Under the pieces are notes generated by a model. That model worked only from the letters and a program-made list of their open reading frames with translations. It was not told where the DNA came from and searched no databases. A stretch of DNA of 35,238 bases from Chthoniobacterales bacterium (GTDB lineage Bacteria > Verrucomicrobiota > Verrucomicrobiia > Chthoniobacterales > UBA10450). The position numbers and the translations under genes are program-made. Shown here piece after piece: positions 17,245 to 25,605 of this stretch (its first letter is position 1; each line of letters starts with the position of its first letter). The stretch is from positions 1-35,238 of the forward strand of contig JAICWQ010000011.1 of the NCBI GenBank assembly GCA_025934755.1. Reading direction: 5' to 3'.

Positions 17245-18474
17245 TTAACTTTCAGGCACAACCGTTCCGTTCCAGGTCGCAAGCGCAGGCCTGGCGCGGT
17301 CGTTGTCCGACAGTCCGGGTCCGAGCGCCTTACCGGTAACTCTTGCGCGGAGACGATTGATTGGTTGTTCGACCAAACACCACGACACTGCCGCGACACC
17401 CAGGGTCGCCATCCCAAAGACCATCAAACGTAAAGACGGCGTTGTGATCACGAACCGGAGCGATGGTGGCAGCCAGCGATTAAATATCATCGCAACCAGA
17501 GCATGATAAATGTAAAGGCCGTAGCTGATTCGGCCGGCAAAGACCAATCCTGGCAGGGAAAGGAACCGGGCAGCCAATCCGTCAAATCCCGCCGCAGTGC
17601 GAGCAACCAAAATAGCAAACGCGCCGGCCTCGAGCGGTTCCACCAGGACCGATTTCAACTGCGTTGGATCGCTGATTCGCAATACCGCGGCGAGGCTTAA
17701 CATCGACAAACAAATCAGCGCGAGCAGCCAGCCGGCCCGAGTTGCGCGCAATCGGCTCCCACACCATCCCAAGGCTGCGCCTGCCGCAAGAGAGTCGAGA
17801 CTGCCGAACGGCAAGACCCATCGAGCAATCATCGGCATTGAAAACATGACGCATCCAATGCGAAACGCGATTCCCATTAACGCGACAGAAATAATGGCGG
17901 GCAGCATCCATCGTCGCGGCAACAGCAAGATCAGGAGCGGCCAAAATAAGTAAAACTGTTCCTGGACGCAGACCGACCAAAGATGCGAAATCGTCAGCGG
18001 CCACTGATTTGTCGCCGCAATCAGCCAGTTGACCGTCCCAGTGACCACCCATGGCCAAGTATGGCGAACCCCGCCGAGACCGAGAATTAGCGCGACGCCT
18101 GTAAATATAAAATACGCGGGGGCGATTCGAAGATAGCGGCGCCAGTAAAATGCGCCGATTGTTTTCCCGAACGATAGATTCGCCGTTTCCATGCGATCGC
18201 GCGCGCGCCGAAGCGACGCCGTAATGAAGTAACCGCTCAGGACGAGAAACAGCCGAACGCCGGTTGCGCCAAGGTGGATCCAGTCCGGCAACGGAAAATT
18301 CGGAACGTCGGCGCTGAAATGGTCCACCATGACAGTGAGGACGGCCAAGGCGCGCAATCCATCGAACTGCGGTTGGTAACATTCCGACACTCGGCGTCGA
18401 ACGAGGGGCCTCTCCGACGGCTTGGCCTTAGACCCAGCTGCCTGGCCCCACCCCAGATACGAAACCCCAGCCAT
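17245..18474 (-). CDS. Acyltransferase 3 family membrane protein (OafA/YrhL-like)
   Basis: This 409-residue integral membrane protein has about ten hydrophobic segments. Near the N-terminus is QFDGLRALAVLTVMVDHF, with the family's conserved Arg and His, followed by GVRLFLVLSGYFIT, the second conserved block. Such enzymes transfer acetyl or other acyl groups across the inner membrane to surface sugars such as O-antigen, exopolysaccharide or peptidoglycan. No glycosyltransferase neighbours help to fix the substrate. The first 30 residues are basic and rather variable, so the true start could be a later codon. The 143 bases downstream to the padR promoter show no gene. Confidence 0.9.
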   Translation of the reverse strand: MAGVSYLGWGQAAGSKAKPSERPLVRRRVSECYQPQFDGLRALAVLTVMVDHFSADVPNFPLPDWIHLGATGVRLFLVLSGYFITASLRRARDRMETANLSFGKTIGAFYWRRYLRIAPAYFIFTGVALILGLGGVRHTWPWVVTGTVNWLIAATNQWPLTISHLWSVCVQEQFYLFWPLLILLLPRRWMLPAIISVALMGIAFRIGCVMFSMPMIARWVLPFGSLDSLAAGAALGWCGSRLRATRAGWLLALICLSMLSLAAVLRISDPTQLKSVLVEPLEAGAFAILVARTAAGFDGLAARFLSLPGLVFAGRISYGLYIYHALVAMIFNRWLPPSLRFVITTPSLRLMVFGMATLGVAAVSWCLVEQPINRLRARVTGKALGPGLSDNDRARPALATWNGTVVPES

Positions 18475-18564
18475 TAAGTATCTGACGGGCTTCGGGAGCT
18501 TTCGTTACAAATTTTTTTAGCCGACCGGCAACAAACTGTCATGTTTACGAAATAAAGGCCCGAC

Positions 18565-20253
18565 TCAGGCACAAATTTCCCCGAGAACGGTTTGCAATTC
18601 CTGAAAATTAATCGGCTTGGTCAGGTGATGATCGAATCCTGCTTCAATACTGCGCCGCACATCATCGTCCATGCCGAGTCCGGACAGCGCGATTCCGCGC
18701 AACGGTTGGCGCCGTTTTGCCTGACGAATCAATTCGTAGCCGCTGATTTCCGGCAAACCGATATCGCTGATTAGCGCATCAAACTGTTGCCCTTCGAGAA
18801 TTTCGAGCGCGCTGCGGGCAGAATCAGCCGTTATGACTTCGTGTCCACTTCTGAGCAGAAGTCGCGAAAGCACGCGGCGAGTATCCCCGTGATCGTCCAC
18901 CAACAGGAGTCGCAACCTTTTGGCGTTCGCGACGACGCCGTTCATTCCTTTACCTTGAGTTACGATGGGATCATTGAGCGAATCGAGGCACACTCGAAAC
19001 GTGGCGCCTTGATCGCGCCCGGCGCTTTCCACGACGATCGTTCCGCCATGCAAATCGAGGAGAGTTTTCGAAATTGTCAGGCCGAGACCAAGTCCGCCGA
19101 ATCGTCGGGTGATTGAGCGTTCGCCTTGATGAAAAGGCTCGAAGATGCTGCCCTGTCGTTCCGGTTCGATCCCGATTCCGGTGTCGCTGATCTCGAAGAC
19201 AAACTGGCTCTCTTCATTATTATATGAGCGTACGCGAATGCGGCCGCTTTTCGGCGTGAACTTGACCGCGTTGTTCATGAGATTCCAAAAGACCTGCTGA
19301 ATTCGGACCGGATCCGCCCAGATATGATGGCGGGACGCCGTGAGAGCAACCCCGAAGTCGATCGCCTTCTTCGTGATGTCACCCTTGACGATTTGGACGG
19401 CGTTTTCCAATAACCCGTGCACGTCGACCACTTCGTGGTGCACTTCAATCTTACCCCGAGTGATCCGAGTGACATCCAAAAGGTCGTCGATCAATTGCGC
19501 TTCCAGCTGAACGTTGCGAAAAATAGCCATGACATCTTCGCGAAATTCGGGCGCGAGCTTTTCATTCTCCGAAAGATAGCTCGCCGCAATCATCGCCGGC
19601 ATAAGTGGGGTGCGCAGCTCGTGGCTAAGGGACGCCAAAAAATCGTCCTTCGCCTGGTTCGCTTGTTCCGCCGCTACCTTTGCCGCTTCCAAATTTTCTT
19701 CCGCGCGTTTGCGTTCGGTTATGTCGCGGAAACTCCAGACCCGGCCAACGGGTTTGTTGTCAAGGAGTTGGATCTGCGAATAACGTTCGAGAATCGTTCC
19801 ATCCTTCCACTCCATGACTTCGAAAGTTTCGGGCGGCGCGTTTCGATAGATCTCCATCACGCGCGACACGAATCCTTCGGGGTCTTTGAATCTCTGGCTG
19901 AATTTAATTCGCAACCTATGAGCGTCAGCCCGTTTCAATTCTTCGCGCGTCACGCCCATGATCTGGGCGTACTTCTCGTTAAAATTGCGGACGTTCCCCG
20001 ACATGTCCGTTACCACAATTGCGTCGGTCGTTGAATCCAGCGTCGCCTGCATCATCGAAAGCGAGAGGGCCAATTCCGCGGTCTTCCGTTCGAGCGCCTC
20101 CTTGGCTTGAAGAAGCTCTGAATCGGAAACGTGGTTGTTCGATCCGGCATCAATACTTTGCCGGTCTTTCTTCTTCGCGGACGAGCGCCGCTTCGTCGCT
20201 TTCGAGGGTTTCACTTGGCGCCCAATGATAGTTCTATTGGCCCGAACTGTCAC
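18565..20253 (-). CDS. PAS-containing hybrid histidine kinase
   Basis: This 562-residue soluble signalling protein starts at a GTG, with no ATG near by. A basic N-terminus and short coiled coil (residues 45-70) lead to a PAS domain (about 70-180, ending RVWSFRDITERKRAEE). The HisKA domain carries the phosphorylated His211 in SLSHELRTP. The HATPase domain has the N box NLMNNAVKF and G boxes DTGIGI and GGLGLGL. The C-terminal receiver domain has acidic D453-D454, phospho-acceptor D497 (LISDIGLPE) and K546 (LTKPI). No membrane segment is seen, so it senses inside the cell. No output regulator lies next to it, and phosphate may pass on to a separate Hpt protein. Confidence 0.93.
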   Translation of the reverse strand: MTVRANRTIIGRQVKPSKATKRRSSAKKKDRQSIDAGSNNHVSDSELLQAKEALERKTAELALSLSMMQATLDSTTDAIVVTDMSGNVRNFNEKYAQIMGVTREELKRADAHRLRIKFSQRFKDPEGFVSRVMEIYRNAPPETFEVMEWKDGTILERYSQIQLLDNKPVGRVWSFRDITERKRAEENLEAAKVAAEQANQAKDDFLASLSHELRTPLMPAMIAASYLSENEKLAPEFREDVMAIFRNVQLEAQLIDDLLDVTRITRGKIEVHHEVVDVHGLLENAVQIVKGDITKKAIDFGVALTASRHHIWADPVRIQQVFWNLMNNAVKFTPKSGRIRVRSYNNEESQFVFEISDTGIGIEPERQGSIFEPFHQGERSITRRFGGLGLGLTISKTLLDLHGGTIVVESAGRDQGATFRVCLDSLNDPIVTQGKGMNGVVANAKRLRLLLVDDHGDTRRVLSRLLLRSGHEVITADSARSALEILEGQQFDALISDIGLPEISGYELIRQAKRRQPLRGIALSGLGMDDDVRRSIEAGFDHHLTKPINFQELQTVLGEICA

Positions 20254-20370
20254 TGAATTGCTGGACCAGGGAGCTGCGTGTTCTTTCCGTCTTCCGGTCG
20301 GATTTGCTCCTTTCCCCGGTTATCGCCCTTCTCCACTGGCCACGGCCAATTTGTCAGAGCAAATTGCCAC

Positions 20371-20700
20371 ATGGGCTTTATCAATCTCGAGCGACTTCCG
20401 TTTGAGGGAATGTCTTACGAACTTCATGGCGACAAGAACGGCGCGCCGCTCTCGGCTTATATTGTGAACGCGCCTCCCCGAAAAGGTCCGCCCTTACACA
20501 CCCATCCGTATGTCGAAACCATTTTTATGGTCGAAGGCCGCGCTTTGGTAACAATCGGCGATGATACCCGCGAAGCGAAGGCCGGCGACATCGCCATTGT
20601 TCCGGCAAACACGCCGCATCGGTTCGTGAACTGTGGCGACAGCATTCTCCGGCAAATCGATGTCCATGCCTCTCCTCATTTTATTCAGACCAATTTATGA
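20371..20700 (+). CDS. Small cupin domain protein
   Basis: This single-domain cupin of 109 residues is read from the ATG at 20371. The open frame begins at 20278, but the first 31 residues look non-coding. Motif 1, GPPLHTHPYVETIFMVEG, supplies metal ligands H43, H45 and E49. Motif 2, GDIAIVPANTPHRFVN, supplies H83. The full ligand set suggests a bound divalent metal, and the family ranges from isomerases to dioxygenases and sensors, so the reaction cannot be assigned. It is divergent from the histidine kinase gene and is followed by a hairpin terminator at 20822. Confidence 0.88.
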   Translation: MGFINLERLPFEGMSYELHGDKNGAPLSAYIVNAPPRKGPPLHTHPYVETIFMVEGRALVTIGDDTREAKAGDIAIVPANTPHRFVNCGDSILRQIDVHASPHFIQTNL

Positions 20701-20821
20701 CAGATCGTTTGCCAGGGCGCAGCCGTCGGCGAACGTGGGACATTTAACCGTAGCCGAAATTCATTCAGACAAATCTGGTGTTACGACTCTCTCAGCCACG
20801 ACCGGGAATTATTCTCGATCC

Positions 20822-20854
20822 AAAACTGACAGCCGCGTAGCTGCTGACGGTTTT
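20822..20854. terminator. Bidirectional rho-independent terminator
   Basis: AAAACTGACAGC (20822-20833) pairs with GCTGCTGACGGTTTT (20840-20854) with one G-T wobble and two mismatches. It leaves TTTT on the 3' side in both directions. It lies between the convergent cupin gene and the collar protein gene, so it can serve both. Confidence 0.65.
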
Positions 20855-20909
20855 GTGTTTATTCGATTGCGCCAAACTCGTTAGTTGAACGCAGCGCTCT
20901 TGCGAGCAG

Positions 20910-22721
20910 TCACGGAAATCGGTGTATTGGCGTAGGCGTTGGAGTAGGAGTGGACGTCGGCGCCGTGGTTGCGGTCGGTGTAGCTGAAGCTGCGGGCGTA
21001 GGCGTAGGAGTTGGGCTCGGACCACATCCGCGGAGACACGGAGTGGGAGTCGGTGTGGGAGAAAGTCCAGGCGTTGGCGTAGGAGTTGAAATAATTACGG
21101 GCGTCGGTGTGGGCGTTGGTGTTGGTGTTGGCGTCGGGCTCGGAACGCATCCGCGGAGACAGGGAGTGGGTGTCGGGGTTGGAGTCGGCGTTGGAGTTGG
21201 GGTTGGAGTCGGTGTCGGCGTTGGCGTCGGTGTCGGCGTTGGCGTCGGAGTCGGCGTTGGCGTCGGAGTTGGCGTTGGGGTCGGAGTTGGCGTCGGAGTC
21301 GGCGTTGGCGTCGGAGTCGGCGTTGAGGTCGGAGTTGGCGTTGGGGTCGGTGCGGCAGTCGCCGTCGGCGTTGGAGTTGGCGTTGGGGTTGGGGTTGGAG
21401 TCGGTGTCGGAGTTGGTGTTGCGGTCGGAGTTGGCGTTGGGGTCGGTGCGGCAGTCGGCGTCGGCGTTGGCGTTGGCGAAGGGATCGTAAAGGCGTGTGA
21501 ATGGGCCGCCAGTTGCGATACAGTTATGTTTAACGTAGCTGAGCCTGCGGTCTCGGCCAGGACACCAAGGTCCGGCGAATCATAATGGGCTGCGGCCATG
21601 GCCTGAAGATTTGGTATCGCGAAGGTGCTCTGCCCATCTCCGCCGTAGGTTGTTCCAATCAGATTGAAAAGCGTGTCGTTCTCGGAGATTGGCAAAATGG
21701 TGCCGTAGAGAGCATCCCATGCATCCTCAGACAATCCGTCGGCCGTATTACCGGCTATAATCCGAATTTCCCCGATCAAGGGCTGATCGGTTGCATCCGC
21801 CGACGGAGAATCGGCAAGGAATGGAGCATTCCGGGAAGGGAAAATGCCGAAAAGCGAAATGAGCCACCGCATCACCATCGAGGACTGATAATTGTTTGCC
21901 GTGTTCCCGGTCCCGCCAGTAGAACCGGTGTCGCCTTCGGAAGTCGTGTGGGTGTGAGCCGGAATGTCGGACGCGCTCAATATTAAGTTATCAGTGCCGT
22001 AATTCAGCCCAACTGGGAAAGAATCGTTGTCGTCACCGATGATAATATTTCCGCGGGTGTCGGGAAGGCCCACGGTGGTTGTACCGTCACCGCCATAAAT
22101 TGTCCCGATGTTGCTAAACAGATAATTATAATCAGGCAGCGGTAACAGCCGGCCATCGCAATGCGCCCAGCCGGTCGGTTCAACATTCCACGGCGCGATC
22201 ATCATTTCGCCATTGGACGCGATCAAAAAATTCAAGGCCAGGGAGGGCTGTCGATTGTCGAACGCAACGCCCCCGCCGGTGGCATCGGTATTACCGCCGC
22301 TGGGAAGAGAATGGGTATGGCTGGGCAGGTTGTCGACCGTGACAGAGGGAAACGATGTTCCGACTTTGGTCCCGAGCGGAATGTCGGCACTGGCGCCGAC
22401 CGGCACGCGCCCACGCAAATCGGGTAAAGCAAAGGTCGTTACACCGTTACCGCCATAGGTCGTCCCGATCAGAGTCCAAAGCGCAATGTTTTGACTGATC
22501 GAAAGGAGTTGACCTTCACACATTACCCAATCTTTGGGCGCAAAATTGAATGAAACCGCCCTGATTTCGCCAATAAAGGGCACGGTCCGGTCGGGCGGCG
22601 TTGTTTGGTTGGGTGTTCCGGGCGTTCCGGCGTCGTCCGGGAAAATCCCATTGAGCGCAATAATGTAAGTCAGAGCCAGTGTAGGCTGGCGATTTTCAAC
22701 GGCCTGACCGCCGCCGGTCAC
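20910..22721 (-). CDS. Secreted triple tail-collar-domain protein with long Pro-Thr tail
   Basis: The frame from GTG 22719-22721 gives 603 residues. Three tandem units (about residues 50-115, 175-235 and 320-385) each carry the collar signature. Examples are [46 protein letters not shown] and [18 protein letters not shown], as in phage tail-collar/microcystin-dependent (Mdp) proteins. Residues from about 423 on are almost pure Thr-Pro repeats, broken by two copies of PCLRGC. In-frame codons upstream of the GTG encode [19 protein letters not shown], a good signal sequence. The true start is therefore probably upstream (22723-22823), yet no ATG, GTG or TTG exists there before the in-frame stop at 22848. 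No phage structural genes are nearby, so a cell-surface protein is more likely than a prophage part. Confidence 0.8.
   Translation of the reverse strand: MTGGGQAVENRQPTLALTYIIALNGIFPDDAGTPGTPNQTTPPDRTVPFIGEIRAVSFNFAPKDWVMCEGQLLSISQNIALWTLIGTTYGGNGVTTFALPDLRGRVPVGASADIPLGTKVGTSFPSVTVDNLPSHTHSLPSGGNTDATGGGVAFDNRQPSLALNFLIASNGEMMIAPWNVEPTGWAHCDGRLLPLPDYNYLFSNIGTIYGGDGTTTVGLPDTRGNIIIGDDNDSFPVGLNYGTDNLILSASDIPAHTHTTSEGDTGSTGGTGNTANNYQSSMVMRWLISLFGIFPSRNAPFLADSPSADATDQPLIGEIRIIAGNTADGLSEDAWDALYGTILPISENDTLFNLIGTTYGGDGQSTFAIPNLQAMAAAHYDSPDLGVLAETAGSATLNITVSQLAAHSHAFTIPSPTPTPTPTAAPTPTPTPTATPTPTPTPTPTPTPTPTPTATAAPTPTPTPTSTPTPTPTPTPTPTPTPTPTPTPTPTPTPTPTPTPTPTPTPTPTPTPTPTPTPTPCLRGCVPSPTPTPTPTPTPTPVIISTPTPTPGLSPTPTPTPCLRGCGPSPTPTPTPAASATPTATTAPTSTPTPTPTPIHRFP
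21100..21480. repeat. Low-complexity hexamer tract encoding Thr-Pro repeats
   Basis: The plus strand is a degenerate G-T-T/C-G-G-N array of 6-base period, the complement of Thr-Pro codons of the collar gene. A second, shorter block continues towards 20940. Copies of CATCCGCGGAGACA at about 21027 and 21148 encode the PCLRGC interruptions and show a segmental duplication. Confidence 0.9.
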
Positions 22722-22830
22722 GCCCGTGGTATCGGCCAGGAGAAGGAAAATTCCGAGCCCGAAAAGGGCGATCGCGGTCGAGCCTGCCTGACGGACCAGT
22801 CTGTTATGTCGGAATGTCTTAATATAGCGG

Positions 22831-22865
22831 CTGCGAATCGCGACCCTTCACAGGTCGATTCGCAG
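22831..22865. repeat. Strong hairpin upstream of the collar gene
   Basis: CTGCGAATCG (22831-22840) and CGATTCGCAG (22856-22865) are perfectly complementary. An inner ACC/GGT extends the stem to 13 bp with a 2-base bulge and a 7-base loop. It overlaps the region where the collar gene should start, so it may control translation, or it may be a dispersed palindrome. Confidence 0.6.
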
Positions 22866-22936
22866 GGTTCCCGCTAACAAGTCTGCCTGTCCTTGTCGAG
22901 CGAAATCCAAAACCGGAATTCCGGGTCAGGATGCAA

Positions 22937-22968
22937 AACGGGCGCGCCAGGAATTCGACGCGCCCGTT
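22937..22968 (-). terminator. Rho-independent terminator of the secreted-protein gene
   Basis: AACGGGCGCG (22937-22946) and CGCGCCCGTT (22959-22968) form a perfect 10-bp GC-rich stem with a 12-base loop. Read on the minus strand it is followed by TTTTGC and begins about 16 bases after the stop of the gene at 22984. Confidence 0.8.
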
Positions 22969-22983
22969 GGATTTTAACGGTGA

Positions 22984-23550
22984 TTATTCGCAGTAAACTG
23001 CGCCGTCTGGATAATTGCAGCTCGGATCAAACCCGTAGGCCGGATACCAGCAGCCGTTGTCGGCCAGATAATAGTGGCAACCGTCCATCACCACGATGGA
23101 GTAGGTTCTCAACCACCAATCACGCGGATGCGTTCCGATGCTAAAGTGAACGTCGCTCCGGTCGCGGAATCCACGATGGAGCGCGAGGCTCTCATGTGTT
23201 TCTCTTCCGTTACGAAAGACGGTCGTGCTTCGTGTTATGCCGCCTTTTTCGTCAACTCGCGCGCCGGAATGTCGCTCGTCGCCGCCAATTTTCTCTTCGC
23301 TTCTGACACGGGCGCCATCCGGTCTGTTGACGTCTCTCTCTTTAACGTTCGCCTCGGTTCGCGCCCGCTCACTGGGCTGAACGTTTTGTTTCTGAACGTT
23401 CTCCTTTGTCCGGCCAGGCTGAACCTTCTCTTCAGTCCGGGTTGTTTTCGCCTTTTGTTCAGGCTGCTGTTGCTGTTCGTCAGTCGTCGTTGTTTGGGCG
23501 CCGACAGACATCGCGATCGCAAACCCCACCGCTATTAGTAATGATTTCAT
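22984..23550 (-). CDS. Secreted hypothetical protein with charged linker and Cys/Tyr-rich C-terminus
   Basis: This 188-residue protein is read from the ATG at 23548, which starts a clean signal peptide (MKSLLIAVGFAIAMSVGAQ) and has AAGGGA about 11 bases upstream. The frame open to 23646 adds 32 residues without signal character. The mature part begins with a Gln/Lys/Arg/Glu-rich, probably disordered linker (residues 20-110). It ends in a compact domain with DWWLRTYSIVVMDGCHYYL and NGCWYPAYGFDPSCNYPD, whose cysteines could form disulfides. I recognise no family. It has its own terminator and is probably transcribed alone. A periplasmic or outer-surface location is likely. Confidence 0.75.
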   Translation of the reverse strand: MKSLLIAVGFAIAMSVGAQTTTTDEQQQQPEQKAKTTRTEEKVQPGRTKENVQKQNVQPSERARTEANVKERDVNRPDGARVRSEEKIGGDERHSGARVDEKGGITRSTTVFRNGRETHESLALHRGFRDRSDVHFSIGTHPRDWWLRTYSIVVMDGCHYYLADNGCWYPAYGFDPSCNYPDGAVYCE

Positions 23551-23762
23551 TTTCGTTATTGTCCCTTTCTTTGTCCATTCTTGGACGCGGCCGGTTCCGG
23601 TTCTATTTAACCGGAACGGACAAAATTCCATTCCGCAAAGTCTCACCCTGCGCAGTTAAGCACATCCGAACGTGTTAATCGCGAACTCCGGACAATGGCG
23701 GTTGCGCAATCGGCCGAAATTTGCTGCGGAAAAGGCGAAACAATCTGACGCGAGATTTAATT

Positions 23763-24470
23763 TTACTCGGAAACGAAGGCCGAGCGGCGTCGCCGATGAA
23801 TCATCCGCGAGATCCGCAGAATGGGAAATAAAAGCAGGTAAATGAGACTGCTCCAATTACGTGCGACCGGGATCAAGGCTAACCCAGCTGCGATCATCGC
23901 AACCGTGATCAGAGTTAGCAAACGGAACATCACGTAACGAGTGTCGCGCTTTTCCAGGTCATTAAGTCCCAACTCATCCCTCATTCGCCATGCATGGAGA
24001 TAAAGCAGGGCCATCGCGCCATAGACCGCAGCGAAGCCAAGGCCGTAAATCACCAGCAGCGCCGAAAGCTGCCCACCGGTCATCGATACCGGCGGACCGG
24101 CGCCAAAGAGCAACCCCGTGATGCTGAGATTAAAAAGGAACTTCAGGGGGTAGACATAGAACAGGACGAGAAACAGCATCGCGCAGGTTAGGAACCGGGT
24201 CGTGCTATCGTCGATGCCGTACCGTCTGCAGAATTTGTAGTGAGCGTTCCAAATCAGAGCCAGTAACAGGAAGCAGAGGGCGAACGCCGGGAAACCCCGC
24301 ATCGTATTAACGAGGTCGTTGAACGATTTCGGGACATCCAGCGAGACGACAAGCAACGTCAGGGCGAATCCAAAAACCGCATCACTGAAAGATTCGAGGC
24401 GGGTCACTTCGCCTCCACGCAAACGAAATCCGACAAAATCACGGTCCCCGGGCTCGATTGGACGCGCCAT
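23763..24470 (-). CDS. TMEM175-like (DUF1211) potassium channel family protein
   Basis: This 235-residue protein has six hydrophobic segments and the signature RxxxFSD near the start of the first one (RLESFSDAVFGFALTLLVVSLDVP). Bacterial TMEM175 proteins form tetrameric K+ leak channels with six segments per subunit, which fits the length. A second, different member of the family lies at 33483-34070. The start ATG at 24468-24470 gives a 25-residue hydrophilic lead, as in relatives. It is divergent from the DUF1697 gene across only 52 bases that contain a heptamer array. Confidence 0.88.
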   Translation of the reverse strand: MARPIEPGDRDFVGFRLRGGEVTRLESFSDAVFGFALTLLVVSLDVPKSFNDLVNTMRGFPAFALCFLLLALIWNAHYKFCRRYGIDDSTTRFLTCAMLFLVLFYVYPLKFLFNLSITGLLFGAGPPVSMTGGQLSALLVIYGLGFAAVYGAMALLYLHAWRMRDELGLNDLEKRDTRYVMFRLLTLITVAMIAAGLALIPVARNWSSLIYLLLFPILRISRMIHRRRRSAFVSE

Positions 24471-24489
24471 GCAGCGCTTTTTTAGCTTG

Positions 24490-24514
24490 TCAGTCGTGAC
24501 TTGTCACTGATCAC
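24490..24514. repeat. TCAC/TGAC heptamer array between divergent genes
   Basis: TCAG (24490), TGAC (24497), TCAC (24504) and TCAC (24511) fall in exact 7-base register immediately before the DUF1697 start. Confidence 0.7.
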
Positions 24515-24522
24515 TTCTGGAT

Positions 24523-25062
24523 GTGGCCACTGTTGTCTTTCTCCGCGCCATAAACGTTGGCGGGGCCAACCTCTGTAGACCCGCGCAACTCGCAAAGCAG
24601 CTCACGCAATTCGACATGGTCAACATCGGCGCGGTCGGAACTTTTATAGTCCGCGAAAATGTCAGCGATTCGATCGTGCGCAAGAAATTAAGCGCACGAC
24701 TGGCCAAAGATTTCAAAGTGAAGTGCGAGATCATGATCGTTCCGGCCAAGGCGATCGTTGCCCTTGCGAAGAAAAATCCGTTTTCGAATCAGCCTTCCGG
24801 GCCGGGCTTCACCCATTTTCTGAGCCTTCTGCATAAGGGGCCGGAAACGTGTCCGCCGCTTCCCCTCAACTTGCCGTCAGTTGATTCCTGGCTCCTCCGA
24901 ATCATCGCCATCCAAAATCAATTGGTCCTCGGCGTTTATCGGCGCGAAATGAAAGCCGTTGGTTATCTGGGCAAGATCGAGAAGATTCTGGGCGTGCCCG
25001 CCACCACCCGCAGTTGGACGACGATTGAGAAAGTCGTGAAAACGCTCCGCAGCGACGGTTAG
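24523..25062 (+). CDS. DUF1697 family protein
   Basis: This 179-residue cytosolic protein begins VVFLRAINVGGANLCRP, matching the DUF1697 opening (xALLRGINVGG). It continues with the family's basic middle (RKKLSARLAKDFKVKCEIMIV) and ends in ILGVPATTRSWTTIEKVVKTL, the conserved R-N/S-W-x-T motif. The initiation codon is GTG at 24523, and the overlapping ATG at 24521 is out of frame. No biochemical function is established for the family. It is transcribed alone. Confidence 0.88.
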   Translation: MATVVFLRAINVGGANLCRPAQLAKQLTQFDMVNIGAVGTFIVRENVSDSIVRKKLSARLAKDFKVKCEIMIVPAKAIVALAKKNPFSNQPSGPGFTHFLSLLHKGPETCPPLPLNLPSVDSWLLRIIAIQNQLVLGVYRREMKAVGYLGKIEKILGVPATTRSWTTIEKVVKTLRSDG

Positions 25063-25138
25063 GGAAAATCTGTCCGTGTTCGCCGGTTCCCGATTCTAGA
25101 TCTTCCCAACCGGCCGCGCCGACGATAATATCAGGGCG

Positions 25139-25519
25139 ATGAACAGCGTCTTACGCCGAACGATGGTGATCGCGAGCATGATCAGCCTCATTTCGGTGCT
25201 GACGGCTCGAGCCGGCTCAAAATCATCGGGGCCGCTAACGGAAGACGCTGCCCTAAACCTTCTGTTGCACACCGTGAAGCATGATAATGTTTACGCGAAG
25301 CGGATTTCCTTCGATTGCGTTAGTTTTGAAACTGAAGAGACTACCCGGACCTACTTCGAGGTCGCTCTCCGCGAAAATCACAAGGCGAAATGCGGCGGCG
25401 ATCCTGATACCAGTCCGGTCATCGATCGCTATCGGGTTAATCGAGCGTCGGGAAAGATCGAACGGTACGACCCGACAACGGATAGCTGGCAGCATTATGA
25501 CCCCGGAATCCGCCGGTGA
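25139..25519 (+). CDS. Small secreted hypothetical protein
   Basis: This 126-residue protein has a signal peptide (MVIASMISLISVLTARAG) after a short basic start. The mature part contains two cysteines (about residues 61 and 86) that could pair and a C-terminal YRVNRASGKIERYDPTTDSWQHY resembling the end of small PepSY-like or inhibitor-like secreted domains. No family is assigned with confidence. It faces the minus-strand gene ending at 25606, and the 86-base gap has no convincing terminator. Confidence 0.65.
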   Translation: MNSVLRRTMVIASMISLISVLTARAGSKSSGPLTEDAALNLLLHTVKHDNVYAKRISFDCVSFETEETTRTYFEVALRENHKAKCGGDPDTSPVIDRYRVNRASGKIERYDPTTDSWQHYDPGIRR

Positions 25520-25605
25520 GTAGATCCTGAGATTCTGAGCGGGCCCGGTGAAATAAGTTTCAGGTTCAGCTTTCCAATTCTCAACTTCGCTTTTTCGCGA
25601 CCGAA

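Noticed and set aside
20950-21585. A 211-codon Val-Gly repeat frame on the plus strand
   Set aside because: Antisense of the Thr-Pro repeat of the collar gene; composition is purely that of the hexamer tract.
20910-22721. Prophage remnant suggested by tail-collar domains
   Set aside because: No capsid, tail tube, integrase or lysis genes nearby, and the protein has an export signal and a Pro-Thr surface tail.
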